DNA of 64,000 bases from Candidatus Thiosymbion ectosymbiont of Catanema sp. Cochon2018 (GTDB taxonomy: Bacteria > Pseudomonadota > Gammaproteobacteria > Chromatiales > Chromatiaceae): contig WYCW01000003.1 in NCBI GenBank assembly GCA_011392765.1, positions 168,465 to 232,464 on the forward strand. The letters are read 5' to 3'. A program made the translations under genes and the position numbers. The notes under the pieces were generated by a model, which saw only the letters and a program-made list of their open reading frames with translations, was not told where the DNA came from and ran no database searches. Shown here piece after piece: positions 35,363 to 42,468 of the stretch; the stretch's first letter is position 1, and the number at the start of each line of letters is the position of its first letter.

Positions 35363-36769
35363 TCACAGGCTGTAGTACATATCGAACTCGAGCGGGTGGG
35401 TGGTCATGCGGAGCGTGGTCACCTCTTCCATCTTCAGCTCGATATAGCCGTCGATGAGGTCGTCGCTGAACACCCCGCCTGCGGTGAGGAAGTCCCGATC
35501 CTTGTCCAACGCATCCAGAGCCTGGTCCAACGCATAGCAGACCTGCGCGATGCTCTTCTCCTCCTCGGGCGGAAGGTCATAGAGGTCCTTGTCCATGGGA
35601 TCGCCGGGGTCGATCTTGTTCAGAATTCCGTCCAGACCGGCCATCATCATGGCGGAGAAGGAGAGGTAGGGATTGCCGGTGGAATCCGGGAACCGGACCT
35701 CGATGCGACGCGCTTTGGGGTTGGCCACATGGGGGATTCGGACCGCGGCCGAACGGTTGCGGGCCGAATAGGCCAGCATGACCGGCGCCTCGAAGCCGGG
35801 CACGAGACGCTTGTAGGAATTGGTAGAGGCGTTGGTGAAGGCATTGAGGGTGCGGGCATGCTTGATGATGCCACCGATGTAGTAGAGCGCCGTTTCGGAG
35901 AGGCCGCCGTACTTGTCGCCCGAGAAGATGTTCTGGCCGCCCTTGCCCAGGGATTGGTGTACGTGCATCCCGTTACCATTATCGCCGACCAGGGGCTTGG
36001 GCATGAAAGTGGCGGTCTTGCCGTAGGCATGGGCTACGTTCCAGACCGCATACTTCAAGATCTGGTTCCAGTCCGCACGCTTGACCAGGGTGGCGAATCG
36101 AGTGCCGATCTCACACTGACCGGCGGTGGCGACCTCATGGTGGTGGACCTCGGTGGTCACGCCCATTTCTTCCATGGCCAGGCACATGGCGGAACGCAGA
36201 TCGTTCAGGGAATCGACCGGCGGGACGGGGAAATAGCCGCCCTTGGTGCCCGGGCGGTGACCGATGTTGCCGTCCTCATAGACCCGCTCGGAGTTCCAGT
36301 CGGCCTCTTCGGAGTCGACTTTATAAAAGGCGCCGCTCATGTCAGCGCCCCAACGCACGTCATCCAGCACGAAGAATTCGGGCTCCGGACCGAAATAGGC
36401 GGCATCGGCGACCCCGGTGGATTTGAGGTAGGCCTCGGCGCGCTTCGCCAGGGAGCGGGGGTCGCGCTCGTAGCCCTGCATGGTGGAGGGTTCGAGGATA
36501 TCGCAGCGGATGATCAGCTGATTCTCATCGGAGAAGGGGTCCATGGTCTCGGTGCCTACATCCGGCATCAGCACCATATCCGACTCCTGAATCCCCTTCC
36601 AGCCGGCAATCGACGAACCGTCGAACATCTTCCCTTCCGTAAAGAAGTCCTCATCGATGACGCCGGCCGGCAGGGTAACGTGTTGTTCCTTACCACGGGT
36701 GTCGGTGAAGCGAAGATCGACGAACTTCACCTCTTCTTGTTTGATCTTCTCGATGACACTGGATGACAT
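35363..36769 (-). CDS. glnA: Glutamine synthetase type I (GSI-beta)
   Basis: The 468-residue product has all the family hallmarks. The N-terminal beta-grasp ends in the latch [19 protein letters not shown]. The ATP/metal-binding segment includes [11 protein letters not shown], and the active-site glutamate loop reads [20 protein letters not shown]. The adenylylation loop [10 protein letters not shown] holds the Tyr modified by GlnE in GSI-beta enzymes. The enzyme condenses ammonia and glutamate using ATP and is the entry point of nitrogen assimilation. With ntrB and ntrC on the same strand this is the usual glnA-ntrBC neighbourhood. Here, however, it is split by a restriction-modification unit, and the ntr genes may now be expressed separately. 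Confidence 0.96.
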   Translation of the reverse strand: MSSSVIEKIKQEEVKFVDLRFTDTRGKEQHVTLPAGVIDEDFFTEGKMFDGSSIAGWKGIQESDMVLMPDVGTETMDPFSDENQLIIRCDILEPSTMQGYERDPRSLAKRAEAYLKSTGVADAAYFGPEPEFFVLDDVRWGADMSGAFYKVDSEEADWNSERVYEDGNIGHRPGTKGGYFPVPPVDSLNDLRSAMCLAMEEMGVTTEVHHHEVATAGQCEIGTRFATLVKRADWNQILKYAVWNVAHAYGKTATFMPKPLVGDNGNGMHVHQSLGKGGQNIFSGDKYGGLSETALYYIGGIIKHARTLNAFTNASTNSYKRLVPGFEAPVMLAYSARNRSAAVRIPHVANPKARRIEVRFPDSTGNPYLSFSAMMMAGLDGILNKIDPGDPMDKDLYDLPPEEEKSIAQVCYALDQALDALDKDRDFLTAGGVFSDDLIDGYIELKMEEVTTLRMTTHPLEFDMYYSL

Positions 36770-36797
36770 GCACTTATCTCCGATGGTTGCTGTTTCA

Positions 36798-36822
36798 GGG
36801 GCACTCGGATTCTAAAGTGCCC
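36798..36822. promoter_or_regulatory. Inverted repeat upstream of glnA
   Basis: GGGCACT and AGTGCCC form a perfect 7-base inverted repeat with an 11-base spacer, about 29-53 bases upstream of the glnA ATG. It contains GCAC and GTGC half-sites as in NtrC boxes, but the spacing is longer than the consensus. It may instead be a leader hairpin. Confidence 0.3.
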
Positions 36823-36946
36823 ACCTGGGGTAAGAATCTTCCATCATATTCACTTTAAGGTCCCCATGAAAGGTGCGAACCCCCGTCTCGTCGGGTATCT
36901 GTTTGCAACGATCGTGCCAGAACATCCGGGCCGGGCGGCAGCCGTC

Positions 36947-37034
36947 GTGGACTACATGGACCAGGTGGACTGCGTGGACCGGGGGCTGCTGCCTACCCTC
37001 CGGTCCATGCAGTCCATACTGTCCATGTTGTCTA
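36947..37034. repeat. GTGGAC/GTCCAT palindromic repeat
   Basis: Tandem words gtggactacatggaccagg are opposed by ggtccatgcagtccatactg. Same family as 2263-2355. Nothing else is recognised between glnA and the transporter gene apart from the leader hairpin. Confidence 0.65.
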
Positions 37035-37113
37035 CTTGGGCTACCCCCGTGCCGTCCATAGGAAATGCACCACTATTGGGCGGCGCAGCACATCATGCAC
37101 CGCAATGATGCAG

Positions 37114-38277
37114 CTATCCAAAGTAAACAAAGACCTGATCGAAGACCGGATCTGCTGCGAGTGCCGACTGTAACCGGTCCCGGATATCCTCCGCACGGGA
37201 GCATTCCCCGGTGCAGACAGCGAGCGGAAAGTACACCTCTACGTCGATGCGTCCGTTCAGATAGTGCAGAATGGTTCGCTGGCGCCTTGTGGCCTCGGGC
37301 ACTCTCTCCCAGAGCTGCCCGAGTCGGGTCAGGGCCTCGGCGCGTGTGGGCAACTCGATAGAGGCGGGATCTGCTTCATCGTCTTCCGGGTCGATATGGA
37401 CGGTAACATCGGTAATCTCATCGATCCGGGATTTGAGCCGGTTCTCCACCAGCAGAGCGATCATATGGCCTTCCGAAACGCTCACTCGGGGATCGACCAG
37501 GACATGGACATCCACCGAGGCCTGCCAGCCGTGCCTCCTCGTCCGCAGCATATGGATGTCCCGCACCCCGCCGACGGAGCCGATGGTTTCCTCGATCGCG
37601 GTCAGGCGCTCCGCTTCCAACCCGGTGTCTACCAACTCCTGGATCGATTGCCGGCCGAGCTTCCAGGCCATGCGCCCTATCATCCCGGCGATGATGACCG
37701 CCGCCACGGCATCCAGGTAGGGTAAACCGACCAGGGTTCCGCCGATGCCTACCAGAACCACAACTGAGGAAACGGCATCGGAGCGGTGATGCCAGGCATT
37801 GGCACGCAACAGATTCGAGCGAATGCGGCGCGCGTAACCGAGCGTCCACCAATAGAGCCACTCCTTGGTCAGGATGGACACCAGGGCCACGACCAGTGCC
37901 GGCAGTTCCGGCCGCAGGAGCTCATCGGGAGCAAACAGGCGTTCACCGGCGTCCCAGCCGATACCCCCGGCAACCGCCAGGAGCAGGATGCCTAAGACCA
38001 AGGTCGCCAGGGTCTCATAGCGTCCATGCCCGTAAGGATGCTCCAGATCCGGGGCCTGAGCGGCGTGACGTCCCACATACCAGACCAGTGCATCGGACAG
38101 CAGGTCGGAAAAAGAATGGATGCCATCTGCGACCAGTGCCTGGGAGTGCCACAAGATCCCCGCGCCGACCTTGGTCGCCGATAGACCCAGGTTGACCAAG
38201 CCGCCGATCACAGCGGTCCTCGCAATGACCTCGGCACGTTGTTTCGGGAGCTGCTCGGGTAAGATCCGGTCACTCAT
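37114..38277 (-). CDS. Cation diffusion facilitator (FieF-like divalent metal efflux)
   Basis: 387 residues from ATG 38277 (MSDRILPEQLPKQRAEVIA), chosen because it lies 8 bases inside the end of the upstream TusA-like gene and matches family length. Six membrane helices are expected. Helix 2 has the metal-site ADGIHSFSDLLSDAL (HxxxD-type), and helix 5 has NAWHHRSDAVSSVVVL. A cytoplasmic C-terminal domain follows (IEETIGSVGGVRDIHMLRTR). CDF proteins export Zn2+ or Fe2+ in exchange for protons. The C-terminal extension after residue 290 (EVYFPLAVCTGECSRAEDI) is longer than in FieF. Confidence 0.9.
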   Translation of the reverse strand: MSDRILPEQLPKQRAEVIARTAVIGGLVNLGLSATKVGAGILWHSQALVADGIHSFSDLLSDALVWYVGRHAAQAPDLEHPYGHGRYETLATLVLGILLLAVAGGIGWDAGERLFAPDELLRPELPALVVALVSILTKEWLYWWTLGYARRIRSNLLRANAWHHRSDAVSSVVVLVGIGGTLVGLPYLDAVAAVIIAGMIGRMAWKLGRQSIQELVDTGLEAERLTAIEETIGSVGGVRDIHMLRTRRHGWQASVDVHVLVDPRVSVSEGHMIALLVENRLKSRIDEITDVTVHIDPEDDEADPASIELPTRAEALTRLGQLWERVPEATRRQRTILHYLNGRIDVEVYFPLAVCTGECSRAEDIRDRLQSALAADPVFDQVFVYFG

Positions 38278-38527
38278 ACGCACGACCGACGCGCATAACC
38301 ACGAAATACTCACCGTCCCTGCTGTCGGTTCGGAGAACGGTATGGCCGTTGATGCGGCACCAGGCGGGTATATCCAGCAGCGCCCCGGGGTCCGTGCAGA
38401 CTGCTTCTACCTGGGTCCCCGGGGCCAGGTCCGCGACTCGATCCTGAACCCTGATTACCGGGAGCGGACACAAGAGCCGTCGGCAATCCACGATTACCGG
38501 GTATGGGGTTCCTTGATGGACCTGCAT
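38270..38527 (-). CDS. TusA/SirA-family sulfur carrier protein
   Basis: 85 residues from ATG 38527 (MQVHQGTPYPVIVDCRRLLC). The diagnostic motif LCPLPVIRVQD carries the persulfide-bearing Cys. A second conserved part, IPAWCRINGHTVLRTDSRDG, fits the two-layer fold. TusA-type proteins relay sulfane sulfur for tRNA thiolation or, in sulfur oxidisers, dissimilatory sulfur metabolism. The start codon and first residues (ATGCAGGTCC...) lie within end B of a partial element E (38509-38560), so the repeat appears to supply the start. It is translationally coupled to the CDF gene. Confidence 0.78.
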   Translation of the reverse strand: MQVHQGTPYPVIVDCRRLLCPLPVIRVQDRVADLAPGTQVEAVCTDPGALLDIPAWCRINGHTVLRTDSRDGEYFVVMRVGRAYE

Positions 38528-38560
38528 CTTTACAAATGAGTCGAGTTTATGCATCGCACG
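38509..38560 (-). repeat. Partial element E, end B
   Basis: TTCCTTGATGGACCTGCATC and TTTACAAATGAGTCGAG match end B (one base off in the GGGACC word). End A is absent. It overlaps the first codons of the tusA-like gene. Confidence 0.6.
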
Positions 38561-38659
38561 AGAAATTCACGTCTCGTGGGCTTAAGGCGAAATCTAATAG
38601 TACAGGATCAACAGGATTTTCAGGATTAACAGGATTTTTCCACTGTGAAGGGCGCTTGC

Positions 38660-39251
38660 TGGTTTGGTAAGAGCGTGATCGGGCGTAGGAAATCCATAAA
38701 GAGCCTTTAGGGGTCCTTGATCGGCCCTGCCCTCCCGGGCGGCACCGACTACTCTGGCCTCTGCTGACTTCTGCCCCATCACGCCCGACGTTGCCGCCGT
38801 GCGCGCGGCCCGAGTCGCCGTAGGGTCCGGTGGTGATTCCGTCCCTTTCGCGAGGGCCCTCCGTTTGGCTCCCCTCGCGACCACCGTGACCTTCGCGTTC
38901 GAGGGTGATTCCACCCCTTTCGGAATGGCCCTCAGTTCGACTCCCATCGCCACACGGACCGCCCGTTGGACAGATCTCCCCGGATAAGAACGTGAACTTT
39001 CGCTGCACCACCGCGCCATTTACCGGACCCCTCGAACCTGCGGGCTTCGTACCTGTTGTGCTGACTCGCCCCTGGGACTCCGCCTTCTCTGACGTTTCTG
39101 TCCGTCGGCTCGCAGCTTTGGCTTCCGTTTCCTTCAGACCCCCCCTCGCGGGGACGCCCTTGCTTTCGCCTCGTAGTTATCGTCACAATAACGTCGGTTC
39201 TCCTACCGGGGACTTTCACCCCATCAGTTCACGCCCGTGCCGGGCGTACAC
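38660..39251 (-). mobile_element. Group II intron 5' remnant
   Basis: Read on the minus strand, the DNA starts near 39251 with GTGTACGCCCGGCACGGGCG, then TGAACTGATGGGGTGAAAGT and CCCGGTAGGAGAACCGACG. This is the highly conserved start of bacterial group II introns (domain I). It continues through GAGGCGAAAGCAAGGGCG and GATGGGGCAGAAGTCAGCAG, where the intron-encoded reverse transcriptase begins. No reverse transcriptase, domain V or domain VI remains, so the intron is a dead fragment ending near 38660. Confidence 0.72.
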
Positions 39252-39313
39252 GAGCGCCTCCAGCCGACCGCTACGGTCGCTACCGCTCCCTTCGCGGCGG
39301 CTGAGGCTTGTCG

Positions 39314-39529
39314 CTAGGATTCCTTGAGGGACCTGCATCTTTACCAATGAGTCAAGTTTGTGCGCTGCACAAAAATAGTTCTGCCTCTTGTTGGGCAGGA
39401 ATCGCAAATCCTTTGAACCACGGATGAACACGGATAAACACGGATTATGATCCGTGTTTATCCGTGTTCATCCGTGGTTCTTCGGTGCGGTTGGTCACGC
39501 CTCGTCGGTCTGAGGCAACGCCTCGCTAG
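39314..39529 (-). repeat. Composite element E, copy 6 (CACGGATAAACACGGAT cargo)
   Basis: CTAG edges enclose end B (CTAGGATTCCTTGAGGGACC) and end A (CGTCGGTCTGAGGCAACGCC). The cargo is a near-perfect palindrome of AACCACGGATGAACACGGAT (about 39416-39481). It ends 18 bases before the next gene. Confidence 0.82.
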
Positions 39530-39547
39530 GTCTGTGCAGGAGGAGAA

Positions 39548-40231
39548 ATGTTAAAAGAGATCGCAGAGGTAGTACTAATTCCCATCGCAATCGCGGGTGT
39601 AGTGGTACGGGCTACTTTCAAGGCAACGGATATACAGAAAGAAAGCGCAGAGAAAATCGCAGAAATCCAAGAGACAAGGGCTTTGGAGCAACATATACAA
39701 GGTAAGGACGTTGATGTGACCGAGCAATTCTTTGCGTTGCTGGATAAACCTGACATTTGTCGCCACCCCGGCCGTGTGAAGATCTTGCTTCGGATGGCCT
39801 CATTCGATCACTCCGAAAGGATAAATAGACAATATTTGGAGGAATGTCCGCGGAAGGAGGCTTCGTCAGAAAGGAAGGAGCATGAAAAGTTAGCAGATAA
39901 GGCAATTGACAAAGTAGCCAGAGATCAAGCTAGGAAGCTTATTTCCGCCTTGGAGGGTTCAGCACGTAGTTCGGCACGAACGCAATTAACGGACCTGTAT
40001 GCAAAACGGCCAGAAATTGTCTCCCAAGAGTTGGCTCGTGCGGTTTCGAAAAATTACGACAACTACCGATTAACTTTGGGTGTCTTGGTTGTCCTTGGGT
40101 CGGCGCCGGACAGCTGGTTAGCGGAAGGAGATTTAAAGGCACAATTTCAAAACCTGCAAAACTCGCCCTTAAAGCAAGATAGTACATTTTCCAAGTGGCT
40201 AAAACGGGCTAATGAAAACATGAAGACCTAA
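39548..40231 (+). CDS. Integron-cassette-like hypothetical protein with N-terminal membrane helix
   Basis: 227 residues. An N-terminal hydrophobic helix (IAEVVLIPIAIAGVVVRATF) leads to a charged, helical cytoplasmic part with a long coiled-coil-like run (DIQKESAEKIAEIQETRALE). A C-terminal helical domain includes LGVLVVLGSAPDSWLAEGDL. No known family is recognised. AGGAGG precedes the ATG. GC content is clearly lower than in the host core genes. The TAA stop falls inside the first half-site of an attC-like recombination site, a layout typical of integron gene cassettes. Confidence 0.65.
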   Translation: MLKEIAEVVLIPIAIAGVVVRATFKATDIQKESAEKIAEIQETRALEQHIQGKDVDVTEQFFALLDKPDICRHPGRVKILLRMASFDHSERINRQYLEECPRKEASSERKEHEKLADKAIDKVARDQARKLISALEGSARSSARTQLTDLYAKRPEIVSQELARAVSKNYDNYRLTLGVLVVLGSAPDSWLAEGDLKAQFQNLQNSPLKQDSTFSKWLKRANENMKT

Positions 40232-40330
40232 CATGCCCATAAAGCCGAGGCCATACTGCGCATCGAATTCGGTGCCGTCCTGAGGTGTAGTCGCGGCGCA
40301 GTATGACCCGGCTTATGGGTGACATTAGGC
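40226..40330. other. attC-like integron recombination site
   Basis: The outer half-sites ACCTAAC (40226) and ATTAGGC (40324) bound a 105-base imperfect hairpin. The arms CCCATAAAGCCGAGGCCATA and TATGACCCGGCTTATGGG pair with extrahelical bases, as attC sites do when folded single-stranded. The upstream gene's stop lies in the first half-site. One base of the expected GTTAGGC half-site is changed (ATTAGGC). Confidence 0.65.
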
Positions 40331-40370
40331 AGTATTGAAGCTAACGTGACTGAAATTGAAGGTATGAAAG

Positions 40371-40979
40371 ATGCCGTATAGTGACTTTGACATCAGGCGG
40401 GTCCAGAAAGATTTTCAACTAAACATAGTAGAGCAAATCGGCATCTTCGCTGACGTAAAAGAATCTTCCGTTAGCGAATATTTTACTTCCACTTTGAAGG
40501 AAAATATACCATTAGCCGTAGCTATAAACACAGAAAAAGCACGTTCTGAATTGATAATATCCGATGCTTTGATAGAGATAAGAAAAGTTTTTGATAGGAA
40601 AATCAGCTTTTTTTCCGGTATAGAGTTCAATGTAGATAAAGATAAAAATCTTACCGGTTTTTGCGATTTCATAGTTAGTCTTTCTCCGGAGCAATTATTT
40701 ATAAAATCTCCTGTGATAGCAATTGTAGAAGCAAAAAATGAAAACATCATGGGTGGACTGGGACAATGTATTGCAGAAATGGTGGCAGTTAGAGTGTTTA
40801 ATGAGAAAGAGGGTAATGAGATTCCTATGACATATGGGGCAGTCACGTCGGGTATTGCTTGGAAATTTCTGAAGTTAGAGGCTAATACCATTTACATTGA
40901 CTTGAGAGACTATAGTATAGAGGACAGCCCCGGTAAAATAATCGGTATACTATCACTGATGTTGGCACAACAAGCCTAA
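40371..40979 (+). CDS. Cassette-borne PD-(D/E)XK nuclease-like hypothetical protein
   Basis: 202 residues, low GC. The central stretch NLTGFCDFIVS followed by VIAIVEAKNENIMGGLGQC contains an Asp and an E-x-K spaced as in restriction-type PD-(D/E)XK folds, and a Gln-containing helix follows. No recognised family name can be given. The start ATG 40371 lies 40 bases after the attC-like site. The stop TAA again lies within a half-site-like GCCTAATGCC, suggesting a second, now degraded attC. A defence or nucleic-acid function is plausible but inferred only from the motif. Confidence 0.6.
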   Translation: MPYSDFDIRRVQKDFQLNIVEQIGIFADVKESSVSEYFTSTLKENIPLAVAINTEKARSELIISDALIEIRKVFDRKISFFSGIEFNVDKDKNLTGFCDFIVSLSPEQLFIKSPVIAIVEAKNENIMGGLGQCIAEMVAVRVFNEKEGNEIPMTYGAVTSGIAWKFLKLEANTIYIDLRDYSIEDSPGKIIGILSLMLAQQA

Positions 40980-41344
40980 TGCCAGGTTTGCAAATTTACA
41001 GGCTCGATTGCAAATCGAAACAAATAAACATGCTAATATGCGAAATACTACGAATGAAAAAGTGTTCATTCAGGAAAATATATGAATTATTTTGATATTT
41101 GCCCTTAAGAAAGACCTCATTAACGCAGGCTGTCGAACCGCAAGGAACCGAACATGGATGATGATAAGTTCAATCATGGTTCACGAGCTTCATACTGATA
41201 AGACATTGAAGGATGACCCATCCATTAATCTTTATGGGTCGAATTCCCCGCCGCTTGCGGCGAGAAAAAAGACTCCCATCCGATTGATACCCCGCCCCTT
41301 GGGGCGGGGAGGATTCATTAAGCATGATATGGAAGAAGCCTTTA
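40980..41344. other. Gene-free, low-GC spacer with hairpins
   Basis: No supported gene. After a degraded half-site, the stretch is AT-rich. It contains small perfect hairpins CCGCCGCTTGCGGCG and CCCCGCCCCTTGGGGCGGGG at about 41250-41310, which resemble transposon-end or terminator hairpins. Confidence 0.4.
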
Positions 41345-41421
41345 AGAAGCTGTCTAAAAACTAAGTCATTGATTTTTATAGAACCATACCCGTAGGGGGC
41401 AGGCTGTGCCCACCGATCAGG
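41345..41421. repeat. Left arm of a split MITE (AGAAGCTGTCTAAAAACTAA)
   Basis: This 77-base arm is inverted at 42386-42462 with only about two mismatches. In intact copies (13687, 16405) the two arms meet in the middle. Here about 965 bases separate them. Confidence 0.75.
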
Positions 41422-41595
41422 CTATCAAATGAATTGTTGTTAAAAGCTGCCAAAATCTAAGGAAAAGGGCCAGGCTCAATTCGTGGATTGCGGTTTAGCC
41501 TGCAAAAGCAGAGTAATCTACTAAACTTTAGGGTGAGCAGGACGTTCTGCCCTACTTCCGCCTGGTTCTGAGGATGAGTAGAGGAGATCCTAATC

Positions 41596-41963
41596 ATGAA
41601 CAAACTCGTTTCGTTTGTCCCGGTGGCCTTGGCAATGGTGGTCTTTGTCTTCGGTCATCCCGCCTGGGCCGTCGATATGGCAGATAGCGGCACCCCCCCG
41701 GCGGGTATTGCTCAGACTGTCACTTGAGGATAGGCAACGTCATCAACCCGGACCAAATCCTCGAGAAAGACGCGCCGGAAGGACACGGGATGTATGCCCT
41801 CGCAGAGATTAGGACGCAGTTGAGAAACGGGAAGATCCCAATGTCGGCTTTCAAGAACACTGTGTCCCCTGACCGGATCGAAAAGGTGGCCGCCTACGTC
41901 CTTGCCCAAGCGGATAAAGGCCAACACTCCAGCGAGGCTCCGCCTCAGACCGACGAGGCATGA
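41596..41963 (+). pseudogene. c-type cytochrome remnant lacking the haem-binding motif
   Basis: ATG 41596 opens MNKLVSFVPVALAMVVFVFG with a signal peptide cleaved near AWAVDMADSG, and stops after 43 residues. An overlapping frame from about 41724 continues with the typical C-terminal end of small cytochromes c (MSAFKNTVSPDRIEKVAAYV). The CxxCH haem site between the two parts is missing, so an internal deletion and frame change are inferred. The final residues (SSEAPPQTDEA) and the stop come from end A of the following element E. Confidence 0.55.
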
Positions 41964-42165
41964 GATCCCAAAAGCCCCTCTCCCGTAAGGCCCCATCTCC
42001 TACGCCCAATCAGCCGTTGGAGAGCCTGGGTAGGTCGAAATCGGGATCGGGATCGAAATCGAGATTCCGATTGCGATCCCGATCCCGATCCCGATCCCGA
42101 TCCCGATTTGTGCACTCCATAAACTTGATTCATTTGTAAAGATTCGGGTCCCTCAAGGATCCTAG
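41929..42165 (+). repeat. Composite element E, copy 7 with GATCGG cargo
   Basis: End A (AGCGAGGCTCCGCCTCAGACC), the block AAGGCCCCATCTCCTACGCC, a GATCGG/CCGATC palindrome and end B (CTCAAGGATCCTAG) occur in the same order as copy 5. The left CTAG has changed to CCAG. Confidence 0.75.
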
Positions 42166-42166
42166 C

Positions 42167-42385
42167 TATACTGCCACATGGCACAATTCGAGCTTTTGAA
42201 TTTCCCCCTCACCCCCGCCCTCTCCCGGAGGGAGGATGTCGCAAAAGCCTGTCCGACGGAACGTCGCCATTTCCCGTTTCCTTTATTTTCAATCAGTTGC
42301 GGCGGTCAAAAATGCTGGTCCATTCCCTTTTACGACACCCTCGGAGGGAGAGGGAGTGAAATGCGCAGATTGTTCCGTGTGGCAG
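42167..42385. repeat. TACTGCCACACGGCACAAT palindrome interrupted by a second MITE
   Basis: Outer ends TATACTGCCACATGGCACAA and TTGTTCCGTGTGGCAG match the intact 107-base copy at 59698-59804. The middle is invaded by DNA with ends AGGATGTCGCAAAAG and CTTTTACGACACCCT, a different repeat also seen near 12430 and 13974. Confidence 0.65.
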
Positions 42386-42462
42386 CCTGATCGGTGGGCA
42401 CAGCCTGCCCCCTACGGGTACGGTTCTATAAAAATCAATGACTTAGTTTTTAGACAGCCTCT
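42386..42462. repeat. Right arm of the split MITE
   Basis: Near-exact inverse of 41345-41421, ending TTTTTAGACAGCCTCT. Confidence 0.75.
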
Positions 42463-42468
42463 AAGCTG

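Noticed and set aside
35135-36766. Plus-strand open frame of 543 codons
   Set aside because: Exact antisense shadow of glnA.
36770-36860. Sigma-54 promoter for glnA
   Set aside because: No sequence with GG and GC at the required 10-base spacing was found by eye; only an inverted repeat is reported.
38547-39011. Open frames over the group II intron region
   Set aside because: They translate structured intron RNA sequence; no reverse transcriptase motifs are present.
39416-39481. Possible CRISPR-like repeat clusters (also 46935-46985 and 57026-57090)
   Set aside because: The repeats are palindromic arms without regularly spaced unique spacers, and no cas genes are present.
41092-41364. 90-codon open frame before the split MITE
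   Set aside because: It runs through GC hairpins and into the MITE arm; no coding signature or ribosome site.
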